A stretch of 64,000 nucleotides of DNA from Gonapodya prolifera JEL478 (lineage: Eukaryota; Monoblepharomycota; Monoblepharidomycetes; Monoblepharidales; Gonapodyaceae), in contig KQ965733.1 of NCBI GenBank assembly GCA_001574975.1, positions 437,012 to 501,011 on the forward strand, written 5' to 3'. Both the position numbers and the translations under genes were made by a program. Under the pieces are notes generated by a model. The model did no database searches. It had not been told where the DNA came from and saw only the letters and a program-made list of their open reading frames with translations. Positions 11,301 to 22,744 of the stretch are shown one piece after another. Each line of letters begins with the position of its first letter. The first letter of the stretch is position 1.

Positions 11301-11744
11301 GAACGAGTACGAGAACGGGAGCAGGAGCAGGACAAAGACGCACCGCAGACCGAAGACGACTCCGACCCCCGCAAAGGCGGAGAAGTCGCGCGGGCTGACC
11401 CGTCTGATACGGGCGAGTCCGACAACGACCCCTCTGATTGGGCAGAGTGGGCCCCGCGCGTGCTGTCCCAGGTTGGGGGACTCGTTGGGGCGACACCAGA
11501 GACCGACACCAGGGGGCGGGAGGGCGTCGACAGCGGTGGTGGTGCAGTGGTGGCGGGGGCGGGGGCGGAAATGGGAGTGGGAGTCGGAGCGCGTACAGGA
11601 ACGGCTCAAAGAAAGATCAGGCAGCGACAGCCCCGCGGCCGGAGCGAGGGCGGCGAGAAGAAGCGGTATTCGCGGTCGCTCATGGAGGAGATTGAGGGGT
11701 TCACTCAGGTTTTTAAACGGTTGGGTAGCGGGAAGAAGGAGTGA
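8378..11744 (+). CDS. Ankyrin-repeat protein with large disordered, low-complexity tail
   Basis: Exons 8378-9143, 9491-10519, 10607-10628 and 10709-11744 keep frame and give about 950 residues. The N-terminal 120 residues are Ser/Ala-rich. Ankyrin-like helices follow (HLLILAAESHNLAALLAAL, then LALAIRSKNVDVISTLLDHG). Intron 1 splits the finger GA-DPTLPISWQV, a typical ankyrin turn. The second half is Ser/Pro-rich with a charged run of alternating Arg/Glu (about 11220-11330). It ends in a basic helix SLMEEIEGFTQVFKRL. The third exon is only 22 nt; a single intron from 10520 to about 10727 would also keep frame and is the alternative. Ankyrin repeats bind other proteins; the target cannot be read from sequence. 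Intron 1 (347 nt) carries the introner-like repeat. Confidence 0.75.
9144..9490 (+). repeat. Introner-like repeat inside ankyrin-gene intron 1
   Basis: A 347-nt intron with a GTGCGT donor and CTCGTAG acceptor. About 9199-9290 holds two tandem blocks in sense direction: GAGGCTTAAGCGCG then AAGCGCTGCCCGATGACTCT, and GAGGCCTAGGCGCG then ATAGCGCCGACCGAGGAGTC. These match the blocks in the BTB and VWA8 introns. Confidence 0.65.
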
Positions 11745-12706
11745 TCGGAGGGAGTTTGGATGTTGGACGTTGAGTTTTAGGGGGTTGGGTGGAGTGAAGT
11801 GATCAAGTTTTAGAGACAAATTTTTGGAAGTAATGGACAGTCGGGGGACTTTGGGACCGAAGGGCGCCAGGTCGAATGACGATTACGAGGCGACGGCAGA
11901 CGAAAAACAAGACGGAATGACAGGACAAGGACGTTTTTTTCTCCACACATTTTGCAAGTTCAACACATCACCACCCTTTTTCTCACGCCGTTTTTACCAA
12001 TCCACCATTCCCAAACGGCAGCCGGGGCGCCCTTCTCACGGGCTTCTGGTCACGGTTCTTCTCTCTACCCTACACGTTGGATTGCTTCTTTCCCTTTCTT
12101 CTAAATTTTCATTGTCCCCTTCAGGGCTTTGTTTGTTTCTTTTGCTTCCATGGTGTTTTTGTCGCCACGTGCTGGTGCAGTGCCCAGCAGGAGGTTGATG
12201 CGATATCCTCATCTTTCACACCCGTCACAAAACGAAATGGATTCCTTGGCGAGAATATGTAGTGCAAGTTGCGAGGCACGTAGTGTCTTAATTGTAGTGT
12301 TAGACTCGTCGCTTATAATCCGGGCGGCATCTTTTCTTGCGTCAAAAAGACTTTTCTTTTAACAGTCCAAGATGTTGGGGTCGGCCTAAAGGGACGTCAC
12401 GGAAGTGGCTTCACCTCGAAGAATCCCTGGGATGGCTTGTTATCGTGTCTGGGCAGATCTTGGTGTGTTCGTTGTCGATTTTTCCATACGATCTTAAAGT
12501 TCCAACAAAATCGCACTGTTGGAACCTAGTATCGCGAACGGGTATCACCTTGAAATAACTCTTTGACGACAAAGGGACGCGGGGGTTGCGCTTTAACCGT
12601 GGCTCGGCTTTCCAGGGTGTCGCAGGCAGGCTTTGAACTCATCAAATCTCACGTGAGTAACACCCCAAGGCTTTCCTCCACCCGCGCGATCGCCACATTG
12701 CGAACG
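11745..12706. other. Intergenic region between ankyrin and globin-like genes
   Basis: Nearly 1 kb, T-rich on the plus strand from about 11930 to 12360, with no supported gene. An in-frame ATG at 12563 could extend the globin-like protein by 48 residues, but the homologous start in the second copy argues for 12707. Confidence 0.55.
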
Positions 12707-14169
12707 ATGGCATCCAATCCTCCAGTAGAATCACTTCCGCCGCTCCCAGAATTGACCACACTGGGGTCGTCACTTTCGCCCGACATGATAACTGAACTAA
12801 TCGCACTTCGAGCCGAGGTGGCATTGCTGAGGGCAGAGAATGAAAAGCTCAGAGCGCATCAAGCATCTCAGACGATTCTGCCCATCAGCATACCTGTACC
12901 TGACACCGCGAATGCTCCCGTTGCTTCCGACACCAAAGGCGAAATCACCCTGACGCCTCCCAAACAAGACACTCATTCCGGCGAAGTTCAGACACTCAGA
13001 AATCAAGTCCATACGCTCCAGAAAGCGCACGAATTGCTCGCCGAGCGGGTAAAACTTCTCGAGACATGCGACTTCGCCAAGAAAGAAACCAACGTTGTTG
13101 CATCACCGGTCAGCCTATCAATTTCACCAGAAGAAGCACCAACGTGCCCATTCGTGCCCCAGACTGAGCGAAAGAACTCCGCAGGCGGCTTCTCCTTCAC
13201 GGACATGTTGGCGGAGGGTGGCACAGTATCTGCATTCAGCCCAGCGGCGAAAGAAGGTGAAGAGGACGATACAATTGGTGACGGTTCACTATCCCACAAA
13301 TCGGTGGTCAATGAAACATTCGGGTCATACTGTCCGGATGAGAAACAGAGGCGAAAGTCCGCCTTATCTTCGAAGCTTTCGTCCAGTTCTACAACCTCTT
13401 CCACGCTCAAGGCTGTAATTTCATACGACTGGAACACTTTGGTCGCAATGAAAACGGGTCCTTGGGCGGATATCACTGTGGATGTGTCCAAACAACAGCT
13501 CGAAACAGTCATAGCCAGCTGGAACGCCATAAAGAACGGTGGCCTTGTGGCCAAGCTGGTAAGAAACAAACATCACCCTGTTCTTCTTTGCTATGGGCTC
13601 AACAAACTCTTTACTGTGATCAAGGGCACTTCTGCGATGGAGTGTCTCTTCTCACAGAACCCAGGTGAGCTTTCTGTTCCCACTCGAGTGCACTCCATAA
13701 AGTTCTAACACATACCCGAAGGATACAAGCGACTCTATGCGGATCCATCTGCTTTCCCCCTCTCCAACATTGTTGAACGTATCGTTTCGCACTCCCACCG
13801 CTCCTTTGGCAAAAAACAACGCCAGGTAGTTGCAGACATCCTTCTTCTTGGATGGCGACATATGCATCAAATGGGAGGACTGGGCCTCAGCGACTTCAAG
13901 TGCATGGTGGTGGCAGTGTAAGTAAGATCGGGCATCCAATGAACGATGCGACATCTCACCGTGCACTGCGCTGCAGTACCTACGGAATTAGCGAAATGCG
14001 AAGCCTCACTCACGATGAAAAGAAGAAGGAAATCTTGTCATGGCAAGTGCTCTTAAGGGAGATCTCTGTGATAATGGCGCGAGGAGGGGAGATGTCGGCG
14101 GAAGATCTTGCTGATGTGCAAAAGTTCCAGAAAGGAAATGGAGACGAAAAGCAATGTAAAGTTATGTAA
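12707..14169 (+). CDS. Globin-like protein with coiled-coil N-terminus and CaaX box (copy 1)
   Basis: Exons 12707-13558, 13625-13664, 13722-13917 and 13977-14169 give 426 residues. Residues about 20-45 form a Leu/Glu coiled coil (ALRAEVALLRAENEKLRAH). A Ser/Thr/Glu-rich linker follows. The C-terminal 150 residues look like a globin fold: a helix-A type W (LETVIASWNAIK), a LFSQNPGYKRLY corner with the globin C2 Pro, an F-helix pattern LGWRHMHQMGG whose first His (about residue 344) would be the proximal haem ligand, and a final helix ILSWQVLLREISVIM. The protein ends KQCKVM. Such a CaaX box is normally farnesylated, so membrane attachment is predicted. The globin assignment is by pattern only. 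A paralogue with the same exon plan follows directly. Confidence 0.65.
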
Positions 14170-14518
14170 AGTTAAATTGACCACTTGATCAGTACATACA
14201 AACCTAGTCGACCATCACCTCAGACACTATGTTGTACGCAACTCATCAGGTTTGGTAAGCGTTTGCAGATTGTCGTGAAAAGCATGAATAAGGCGGGTCC
14301 CTGCATTAATTTATTCAGAACTGGTTGTACTTTATTCAGATTTGTTGCATCGGAATTGGTTGTACTGGAGGGGTTTTCTGGTTGGCTGCCTTCAGAGCGA
14401 AGACCTCCAGCGAGGATGCACGCGGGATATTCAGGAGATTCTTCGCCCTTGTTCAACATTGTCAGAGCAGCTTCCGTTTCGACAAAGAGCTCCCTCGCAA
14501 CCGAGATCGCTCAAATCA
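14170..14518. other. Spacer between the two globin-like genes
   Basis: About 350 bases with no supported gene. It must hold the terminator of copy 1 and promoter of copy 2. A short direct repeat of TGGTTGTACT lies near 14322 and 14356. Confidence 0.6.
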
Positions 14519-15920
14519 ATGACTGACTGTCTCAAGCCCGATGTTCTCCCCATCCCGAATGCAATCGATGACCCCAAGTCCATCTCAAGCGACCTCATGG
14601 CGGAGCTCATACTTCTCAGGTCGCAAGTTGTCGTCCTCCGTGCTGAGAACGAAGCTCTTCGCGCTCAGATCAAAGAACCACTTCACGCCAAAGTCATACC
14701 AACGAGCACCGGGACTCTGAACGAAGCATCCGACATCGCGGATCTCCAAAAGAAAATCGCATCTCTCTTATTGTCTCATGGCCTTCTTGTATCTCGGGTG
14801 GAGAAGCTTGAACGTGAAGCAGACAACCCCGATCTGGACACCGAATCGGCGAACAACAAGCCGACCTGCCCATTCGCACCCAAGGACACTGCGCTCCCTC
14901 TCACGAGCCGGCGAGGCTCTGACGTGGGCTCCATTTCTACAATCAATTCAGTCCTCGAAGAGGAAGATGACGGCGAAGAACAACCGTCAATGCCTCGTCC
15001 TCATTCCCGCCGAAGTAGTGTTACAACTGATCTGACGTCCATGGTTTCCTATGTCAAGAGGAGGGCCAGTGCGGCGTCATCCTCGTCCGCTCGTTCTTCG
15101 CTTCGTGGGACGGCTTACGACTGGAACACACTAGTGGCGGCAAAGCAAGTGCCGTGGACGGACATTACGATTGACGTGACTAAAGAACAGATGGACACTG
15201 TGATAGAGAGCTGGAAGGCGATAAAGAAGGCCGGACAAGTGGACAAGTTGGTAGGTATCAGATGAAGCGCCAATCAGGGGACCACGAAGAATCGGATTGC
15301 TGACAATGCGTCTTCACTCTTAGGGCAAATCGGCTATGGAGTGTCTCTTTTCGCAAAATCCAGGTGAGCTTTTCCTTGATCGTCGAACATTAGCAACCAC
15401 CCGAGCACAAATATACTCTCTTTGGGATCAACTCCAATCACCCCAGGCTACAAGCGATTATACCCCGACCCTTCGGCGTTTCCTCTCGCCAACATCGTCG
15501 AACGCATTGTGTCGCACTCTCAGCGCAATTTCGGGAAGAAGACGCGAGCTGTCGTAGCGGATGTCTTGGTTCTCGGTTGGAAGCACATGCACGAAATGGG
15601 TGGATTAAAGCTCAAGGATTTCAAGTGCATGACGTTGGCCGTGTGAGTACATTCACATTCGGCTTCTACTCTCTGAGTTATGTGGAAATGTATTGATATG
15701 CTCCTCCAACAGCACTTACGGTATCACCGAAGTCCGCGACATACCCCATGACGCCAAGAAGAAGGAGATTCTTGCGTGGCAGGTACTTATGCGAGAATTA
15801 TCCGTGATCATGTCACGCGGGGGGGCGATGACGAAGGACGAAATCGAGCAGGTGATCAAAGGCGCAAAAGTTGGGGCAGGTGCAGGGGCATCGGATGAAA
15901 AGCAGTGCAAGGTGATGTAG
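14519..15920 (+). CDS. Globin-like protein with coiled-coil N-terminus and CaaX box (copy 2)
   Basis: Exons 14519-15250, 15324-15363, 15447-15642 and 15713-15920 give 391 residues. The second and third exons are 40 and 196 nt, exactly as in copy 1, and all intron phases agree, which proves duplication. The layout is the same: a coiled coil (VVVLRAENEALRAQI), a variable Ser/Glu linker, then the globin-like region with MDTVIESWKAIKKAG, LFSQNPGYKRLYPD, the F-helix pattern LGWKHMHEMGG (candidate proximal His about residue 304) and ILAWQVLMRELSVIM. It also ends in KQCKVM. The linker has diverged far more than the globin-like part and the CaaX box, which implies selection on haem/ligand function and membrane tethering. 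A redox, NO or oxygen-sensing role is possible but unproven. Confidence 0.65.
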
Positions 15921-16205
15921 GATGTTAGCAGGTCGTATCTGCAAATTGTCTGGGTTGAATGTACAGTATTGTTCTGCATAATAAACCATCCAGCAGCGCG
16001 AACCGTCAGCCCATTCAATGTTAAAAAGTAAAGTGTGGTCAGACGTTCTCTTGGAAGAAAAAGACTTCACCGTGCCCCAAGAAATGCCAAAATTAATTGT
16101 TGTTGAGGTGCTCCTGTGGAGCTTTGGCCACTTGGCTTTGCATCCCACCACATTTGTGACACTAGTTCAGAAGGCCACGAAGCGCCACCGTCGAAACCCC
16201 CCCCG

Positions 16206-18010
16206 ATGGCGTCTGGAACGCGAGTGGGACAAAGACCAGGAACGAGTTCGTCGGAGCGGCGACGGCAGGAGACACAGGCTGCGGTGGGGGACGAGGACTT
16301 TGGCGAGACGGATGCGGACACGACGGGCGTGACTGACGCGGCGAGCTTTGCGCTGGACAGGAGCTTTGCGTCGACAACGTCGCGCGGTGGGCGCAAAAAA
16401 GGTGAGCGGTTTGTACACTGATGGCGAGGCGTCCTTTCACCGAAATCATTCCACTCTCTCTACTCGCGATCGATGAAACTTGTTGAACAAGTCCGGCATG
16501 TACCGTCTCGATACATGCAGGCAAAGACGCCCACGAAACTCGCACCTCCCACACCCCTTCCTCACGCTGCTCCAAAGACCCAAAAGACTCCCACAAAACC
16601 TCCCCCAATGTCTCCCTCCTCCCGCACTCCTGGTCGCTCGGGCAATCTTGTCGCAGCACGTATAGCAGCGGGAATGGTACCTGGCGTTGCACCTCCTACT
16701 GTTGCCAGAAAACAACCCCCACCTCCTTCAACACGACCAGCCGAGTCGCGTGCTCGGGCAACAGTCGCCAATGCAGACAGAACTGTCACCAAACCAAAAG
16801 GTACGCTCACTAGTATATTCCCGGAGGCGGAATTTCCGGACACGGGAACATCTGTGGACAAATTGGGCCGAAAGACGTTGCGGGCTTGTTTCGGGCTTCA
16901 CCTTCGTATGTTCATTCAACGTTATGTGACCGCCTTCGACGAACAGCCTCCACAGATCCCTCTAAACTCCCCGAGGATGCTCTTCTCCTCCGACGCTCCC
17001 GCCTCCTCCAATGGAAGTACCTCAACGCCCGAGCAGCGCACGCTGCCCATCTCCGCCAGTTATCTGCCCGACAACAGCTCGAAGAAGCGTTTGAGGTCGC
17101 CAAGGACGCGCAAGAGAGAGCCGGAAAGTTGAAGGTGGAAGTGGATAGGGAGGAAAAAGCAGGAAGGGATGCGGACGCATTGGAAGAACAGGTGGGTTTA
17201 CAGGACATGGCAGAAGGCTCTTTCAGTTTGGATAAAGGGCAGGATGGGACCCGAATCCCTCCGTCTCTTTTCATTGGAAGCTGGCTCAACACTCTCGTTC
17301 TCGCTTCGAATGGGGAACTCAACCGCCTTCCTGGTTCGTCCCTTTCAAAAGGGCCGCGCCCTCTCCAGCCTCGCTCCCCACCTCGACCCAGTCCGCCCTG
17401 CCTACGCCGAGCTCGCCCGGGCGCTCCGCGCCAGTGCAATCAGAATGCCCCTGGAAGGGGTCGTCGTAACGGATCGAGGTTGGTGTTCATTGTGTGACTG
17501 GATGGCATGGATGACTTGGCACAAAGGGGTGTGTTGTGGGGAGTGGTGCGCTCATCGCAGTCAAGGAATGCCTTTCATTTCGGCATGTGACAATGTTCTG
17601 AAATACGTCGATCTTTTACTACCCAAGATGCCCTCGTCACCGAGCTCGAAAAATGCAGCCACCTGCTGGAAGCATTAAAGCACGTTGCAATTGACGCTCC
17701 CGACGGGTCGAGCGCAGCTGTTCGGGTGAGTTGGAAATGCTATTCTTGGGAGACGCACGACCTTGATTGGGCTCATCGAACGTGTTTTTTGATATCCCGC
17801 AAAAACCAGGCGGTACTGCCGACTCGCTCCCTCGTTTCGTCCCTAACTCAAACACTGACTCTACTCACTGCTTCGGCTGATCTCGTGCGCGACCTTGAGC
17901 GTGCCCTTTCGGTCTCGGCGAGTTTAAAATTGGGTACCGCACAGGTCTCAGAAGTTGGAGTGGATCAAATTGGCACAGCGGTTGGAGGACTAGTGGGGTC
18001 TAACAGTTGA
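16206..18010 (+). CDS. HAUS8: Augmin complex subunit HAUS8/AUG8 (QWRF-motif family)
   Basis: Exons 16206-16401, 16492-16800, 16947-17191, 17352-17478, 17628-17725 and 17810-18010 give 391 residues, close to HAUS8 (about 410). The N-terminal HVPSRYMQ block matches the SRYxQ element seen at the start of HAUS8/AUG8 proteins and is followed by a Pro/Thr-rich basic stretch, known in the family to bind microtubules. RLLQWKYLNARAA is the QWRF-type signature, followed by a coiled coil and then AELARALRASAIRMPLEGV, a second family block. Augmin recruits gamma-tubulin to the side of spindle microtubules for branching nucleation. The joins around exon 4 are the least certain; the model shown is the one that keeps phase and runs into the family block. 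Confidence 0.8.
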
Positions 18011-18359
18011 ATTGAGGTCGATTTTTTCATGATACCCTGATTTACGCCAATTGGGCGATTTCTATTATTTGAAGGATCGATGTATGTTACAGCAGCGCGC
18101 AAGAGCTCTGAACGCTAAGTAAAGTGTGAGCTTTTTCGAAATCGAAAATCCTCAACGACGACACCACCATTACACATAAGCGAGTATTGCGGTGCACCAA
18201 TGCAAAGGCAGGTAAAGGCCATTCGCATTGTCCCAGAGTGCACCAACAAGCAACAAAACATGGAACACAAATCAATGTAAAGACAACACGGAAGCGTTAT
18301 CGCTGCCACGCTTCGGCGAAGCTGAACACACACAAAATAAGTTTGCCGAAGGTTGCTTC
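18011..18359. other. Convergent intergenic stretch
   Basis: Lies between the 3' ends of HAUS8 and the SIM-containing gene. It should carry both poly(A) regions. No gene is supported. Confidence 0.55.
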
Positions 18360-21300
18360 TCAAGGTCGCCCTCCACGCATCGCTTGTTGCGCCGCCCGAG
18401 AAGGGCCGCCGTGGCGATTCCAATCGACTTGTCGGTCAGAAGGGGATTCTCGCCTGCTGTAGTCCAAAGGTGCTCCAAGTTGTCTTTGCGAAGGTGGGTA
18501 TGTGTCAGTCGGTTCGGTGTTGCGGTGTGCGTACATCTGTGGTGCGTGTCGGTATCTCCATTCTCTGTCCCCAAAATGTGATACTGGATGCATCACTCTA
18601 GGGTAAGGGCCAGGGTAGAAACCTCGAGGGGCCTGGTATCGGGAGGAGCTTGGTGGGAAACCCCTCAGTGGATGAGCAGATGGCATAACACGTTGATATG
18701 GTCCGACCCGCGGCTGGGAACGGTACACATAATCTCTGTCGGCTCCACCTCCCCTTGGCGGCATCGTATTAGGTGTCTGGGGATGTTCGTGAAAGCTCGG
18801 TGCAGAATTCAATTCGGGTGCATTTGGGGGATTGCTTCCACCAGCAATCTGCTCAGGGTCCTTTTTCACATTCACCGACTGGGATTGTTGATCCTCCTGC
18901 TGGACGATACTCGAGTATCCCGTATCTAATAGTTCTTCGTCCTCGCGTTCGCGTTCGTGTTGAGAATGGTCATTGTCACCTTGACCAAGTTCCTCGGCAC
19001 CTCCAGGAAAGTAGGTAACTTGGACAATAGAGTTTGCATCGTCATCAAGAGCGTCTTCACTGGGCAAGCTTGGCATCGCTTCCGACACAGATGTTGGGGA
19101 TTGGGGATTCGAAATTGGGATAGCGGATTCAAGGAGTTCTCGGAATTTCTCTGACAACTTACGAGTCAAGCAATTCAGACGAAGCGACCGTAAATCATTC
19201 ATTGAAAGCATTACTGACCATTTTTCTAGAGGTTTTAGAAGAATTGTGGGCACTGGGTGGGACGGGAGTCGACACATTCGCTACAGGCTGCGAATTCGCT
19301 GTATCAGCTAAATGCTTATTTTGAGACGCTTCCGCAGGTGGGCGATACCTAAAAAATGCAACCGGTTAGGTATTTTGTTGGCGATCACTTTGCCTTGTAA
19401 CTGACTCACGGCATCTTTATCCCACCTTTTACGTAGTAACCCCCAGTGTCTTGTGCAAATTGAGATCCGGAATAGCTGCGCTGATTTTCCGTCTCAGGGG
19501 GGTTCTGACCCTGAGGTAGAACCCCCGGCAATGACGAACTTGACGAAGTATCGAGACGTGAGTTCCGTCTCTGGGCCACCGACGCCATGTGAGGATGGGT
19601 TTGCAGTGGAGGTGACTGTTGGTTGATTCCGGCTGGCGGAAGATATTGGTCCGGGGCCATGTACATTTCTTGGTCATCATCGAAAATATCGCCTCTCGTG
19701 TAGTACTCTCCATTAGGTCCAATATCATAGACGTATCCGCGCGTATCGACGAAGGGTTCCTCGTACTCAATGGGGGAATCATCGTATAGATCATACTCCT
19801 GGGGATGAACCCTTGAGTGTGTCCAACGCTCCATCGGACGTGCTCCTGAGTATTGGCCCCTTGGATGAAGAGCTTCTTTTCTCGGTAGGTGACTTGACTG
19901 ACGATTATCAGCAAGCTGCCGAGGTAGGCGCGAATATGCTACATCTGCTGCGGGAGTCAGATCCACGAGGTCAGGGCTTCGTGACATCTCCATTGGGCCG
20001 TCTGCATCCTCCAGGGTCAAATCTACTAAAGGCCGAGACCGTGAGTTTTGGGTGGTGAGGGGAGAATGACGCTGCAATGCTGACGAATCAGTTCGAGTCC
20101 GCTTTAACTGTCCAACGTTCGACGAATCGACATCAATCACATCTCCAGAAACAGAGGGGGACCCGACAGGACCTAAATGCCTCTTGATATATGGTCCGTT
20201 GTTGCCTACAGAAGTCTTTGCTCCGATTTTCTCAGATTCAACCATTGATAATCCGGCACCGTCCTCGTCGACAAAATATGGGTCTTCGGCACTAGAAATC
20301 ACGGAGACATCGGACTTGGGTGACACAGGAGATATTGCGATCACATGTGGGCTCTGCAAAACATGAGCGTTGGAATTGATGTTGGCCTCCACATTGATCC
20401 TGGGTAGCTCTCTTTTTCCACCTGTTGAGGACTTCGTGGAACCTGCAGTCGGGGGTGCCTCACTTTCCGGTATCCTAACACGAACGTCATCAGGCGAAGG
20501 TATGCTATAAGGTTTTTTCGAAAGCCGCACTCTCTTGGCTGCACTGGTGTTGCGCAATACAAGAGGGACGGACCGTTCTCGAGACCTCTCTTGCAATGAC
20601 GCTCCTTTGGATCCTTCTTGACGTGGCCCACGACCGCCCACGTGCGCAGTTGATTGTGTTTCCGAGCCGGCAGACGAAGACGCCGGGGAAATATCTTCGC
20701 ACGACGCAGCGACTTGGGGTACGTCATTTGAGGCCACCCCAGATGCTAGCCCCAAGTCCCTCGCGCGCCACTCCCTTTCATCTTCCTGCTGCCTTTTGCC
20801 CTCCCGAGCCTTGCGCGATAAGAATCCATTCGGTGGAACTACAACGTTGTTGTCCAGAGGTTGTTCCGATGTTGTGATTCGTGTCACGCTGTCGCGCGAT
20901 GTTTTAGCTTCGCTTCCACGTCCGGAAAGGTAGTGTCGTTCAGGGAGTTGTACGGCTGGGGACTGCTGAAAGTCGGGTATCGCAATGTCACCATCTCTCC
21001 TGTCGCCCTCAGACAAATCCCGCCCATAATTGCTGCTATTGACGTCGTCAACTGATCGATTCGAATCTCTGCCATCGAGCTGCATGTGTTCCGCGCCGCT
21101 GGCCCCATTCGTTTCATTGTCCCCAACAGAACCAACATCCGAATCAACCAACATTCGCCGCGAGGTGAAGAGCCCTCCATCAGTCTCGACGACTTTGGGT
21201 CTGGCACCGAGTCGAGAACGAATTGAGCCTCGGGATTTGGGTGCTGACTGCACCTTCTTGTCGGATGGGATGGACGTTGGGGGAGCGCCTGCCTCAGCGT

Positions 21301-21787
21301 GGTCTCTACCACGGAGGTCAATCGCATTTTTCTGCACGCTCCGAGGGGGGTTCGAAGCAGCTTTTGCAGCCCTGTTTGACTGCGTTTCGAGTCGTAAGGG
21401 AACTTTATTCCCCTTCCCGTCACCCGAACTTCCTTCTGAGGACGTCGGTGGCCGTTTGGATCGCAGTGCTGAAGTGAAAAATCCCTGCTTGCCACTGTGT
21501 GGGCTGTCAGATGTCCGATGACTTTCGAGGCGAGGTGGCAGCACAGTCGGTTTCGACCGTGAGGTGAACAGCGCGAAGGGTTTGTCGTCTGGGGATTCCC
21601 GAAGACGCATTGCCGCAGTCGACGCAGTTGCAGTCGAGCCGCCGGTCGATACGCTGCCAGATTTGAAGTGCTTGGTGTGAAACCCGAGACGACCGTTGAT
21701 TGGTGCTTTGGGGCCGAAAGAGGGATGGCGTGTCGAGTTGTCAGGTCCGTGACTTCGTGCGTCGAATCCATCTTGAGTCGCTTCCAA
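18360..21787 (-). CDS. Large disordered protein with SUMO-interaction-like motifs
   Basis: Exons 21787-19410, 19348-19219 and 19157-18360 keep frame and give about 1101 residues. No folded domain is recognised. Most of the chain is Ser/Pro/Arg-rich. Between about residues 500 and 650 it carries short hydrophobic-acidic motifs: VIDVDSS, LVDLTLEDADG and DLVDLTPAAD. These fit the SUMO-interaction consensus (V/I-x-V/I-V/I or V-D-L-T beside acidic residues). The C-terminus is rich in Tyr, Arg, Pro and Gly, ending RAAQQAMRGGRP, like RNA-binding or phase-separating tails. A nuclear role in a SUMO-linked process is an inference. The acceptor of the last exon could also be 5 nt later, but that would change frame. 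Confidence 0.65.
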
Positions 21788-22744
21788 GGCCGTCCCGCGT
21801 TCCGTGTTCGATTGGCGGTCTATCGTTCAACGGCCGTGCAACCCATCCCAATGATACCGACACCGACACCGACACCGCACCGACCGGACATCAATACCGA
21901 TGGCGAAAACGCAAACACGGGAAAACACACCATGAGACCTTTGGAGCGTTGCCATCGTTGCTGGGCAATACTGCTGCGAATGAAATGAAGTGGTGCGTTA
22001 AAAGAGTGGGCCGAAATGGAATGGAAGACAAAGAGATACGGCTGATGGAAGCAAAAAGAAGCGTAGATGTTAGATGACTCTCGCGCGCTTATACCTGACC
22101 CGTGAAAATGTGAGGTGACACTTTTTGTGGGATCAGTCAGCCGAATGGGACGCTCATGAAGCCAGAGTTTTATTGTAACAGGCATCCACATTTGACCTCC
22201 AACGCTTTCGTATCCAAGTTTTTCTTTTTTAAGTGCAGTGCAGTTTTCCATCAAAGCACCCCACTCTTTGATGTGGGAAGTCTTTCTTCTGTTGTAATTG
22301 AAGTTTTCGCATGGACAGAATGCAGCAATAGGTGTTCATAATGTAAGTGGACGAATGTCTCTTATCATTGCTGTCCAACAATTTTGCTTACGTAACTCAT
22401 CAGTTTGTCGTGAAACCACGACGCATGCATTGGTCCCCCAACTGACACCGCCGCCCGTCTCTACGCAGACCCGGAAAAGTTTACGTCAGGCCATGGGTAG
22501 TGGTTTTTAAGGCTTCATAGGAGCGCTCAAACTCGGTGGTATCGCGTCAAAGACTGTGACAACCTGAATTACCACGCACGAATTGCGCCGATATGAAAAC
22601 CACCGAACTCGCACTTCGGTATTCCAAGAATAATAAGCCGCTTGAGCTTTGTAAAAGATCACGCTAATAATTTGCCCGCCCCGCCCTCAAAGGAACGCAC
22701 TCGGTAGGAGGCCGTTTCTTTCATACATACTCGCACTTCGGGTG
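21788..22744. other. Divergent intergenic region
   Basis: About 960 bases between the starts of the SIM-containing gene (minus) and the GATA gene (plus), so it holds both promoters. A short direct tract of ACCGACACCGACACCGACACC lies near 21858. No gene is supported. Confidence 0.55.

Noticed and set aside
12563-12706. Upstream in-frame ATG extending globin-like copy 1 by 48 residues
   Set aside because: The second copy starts at a homologous Met matching 12707, and the extra residues have no counterpart there.
16018-16332. 104-codon ORF before HAUS8
   Set aside because: It overlaps the HAUS8 first exon in another frame and stops before the donor; the HAUS8 frame leads into the SRYMQ block.
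20884-21771. 295-codon reverse ORF in another frame of the SIM-containing gene
   Set aside because: A shadow of the 793-codon frame of the same strand; composition is random and it breaks at the true exon's boundaries.
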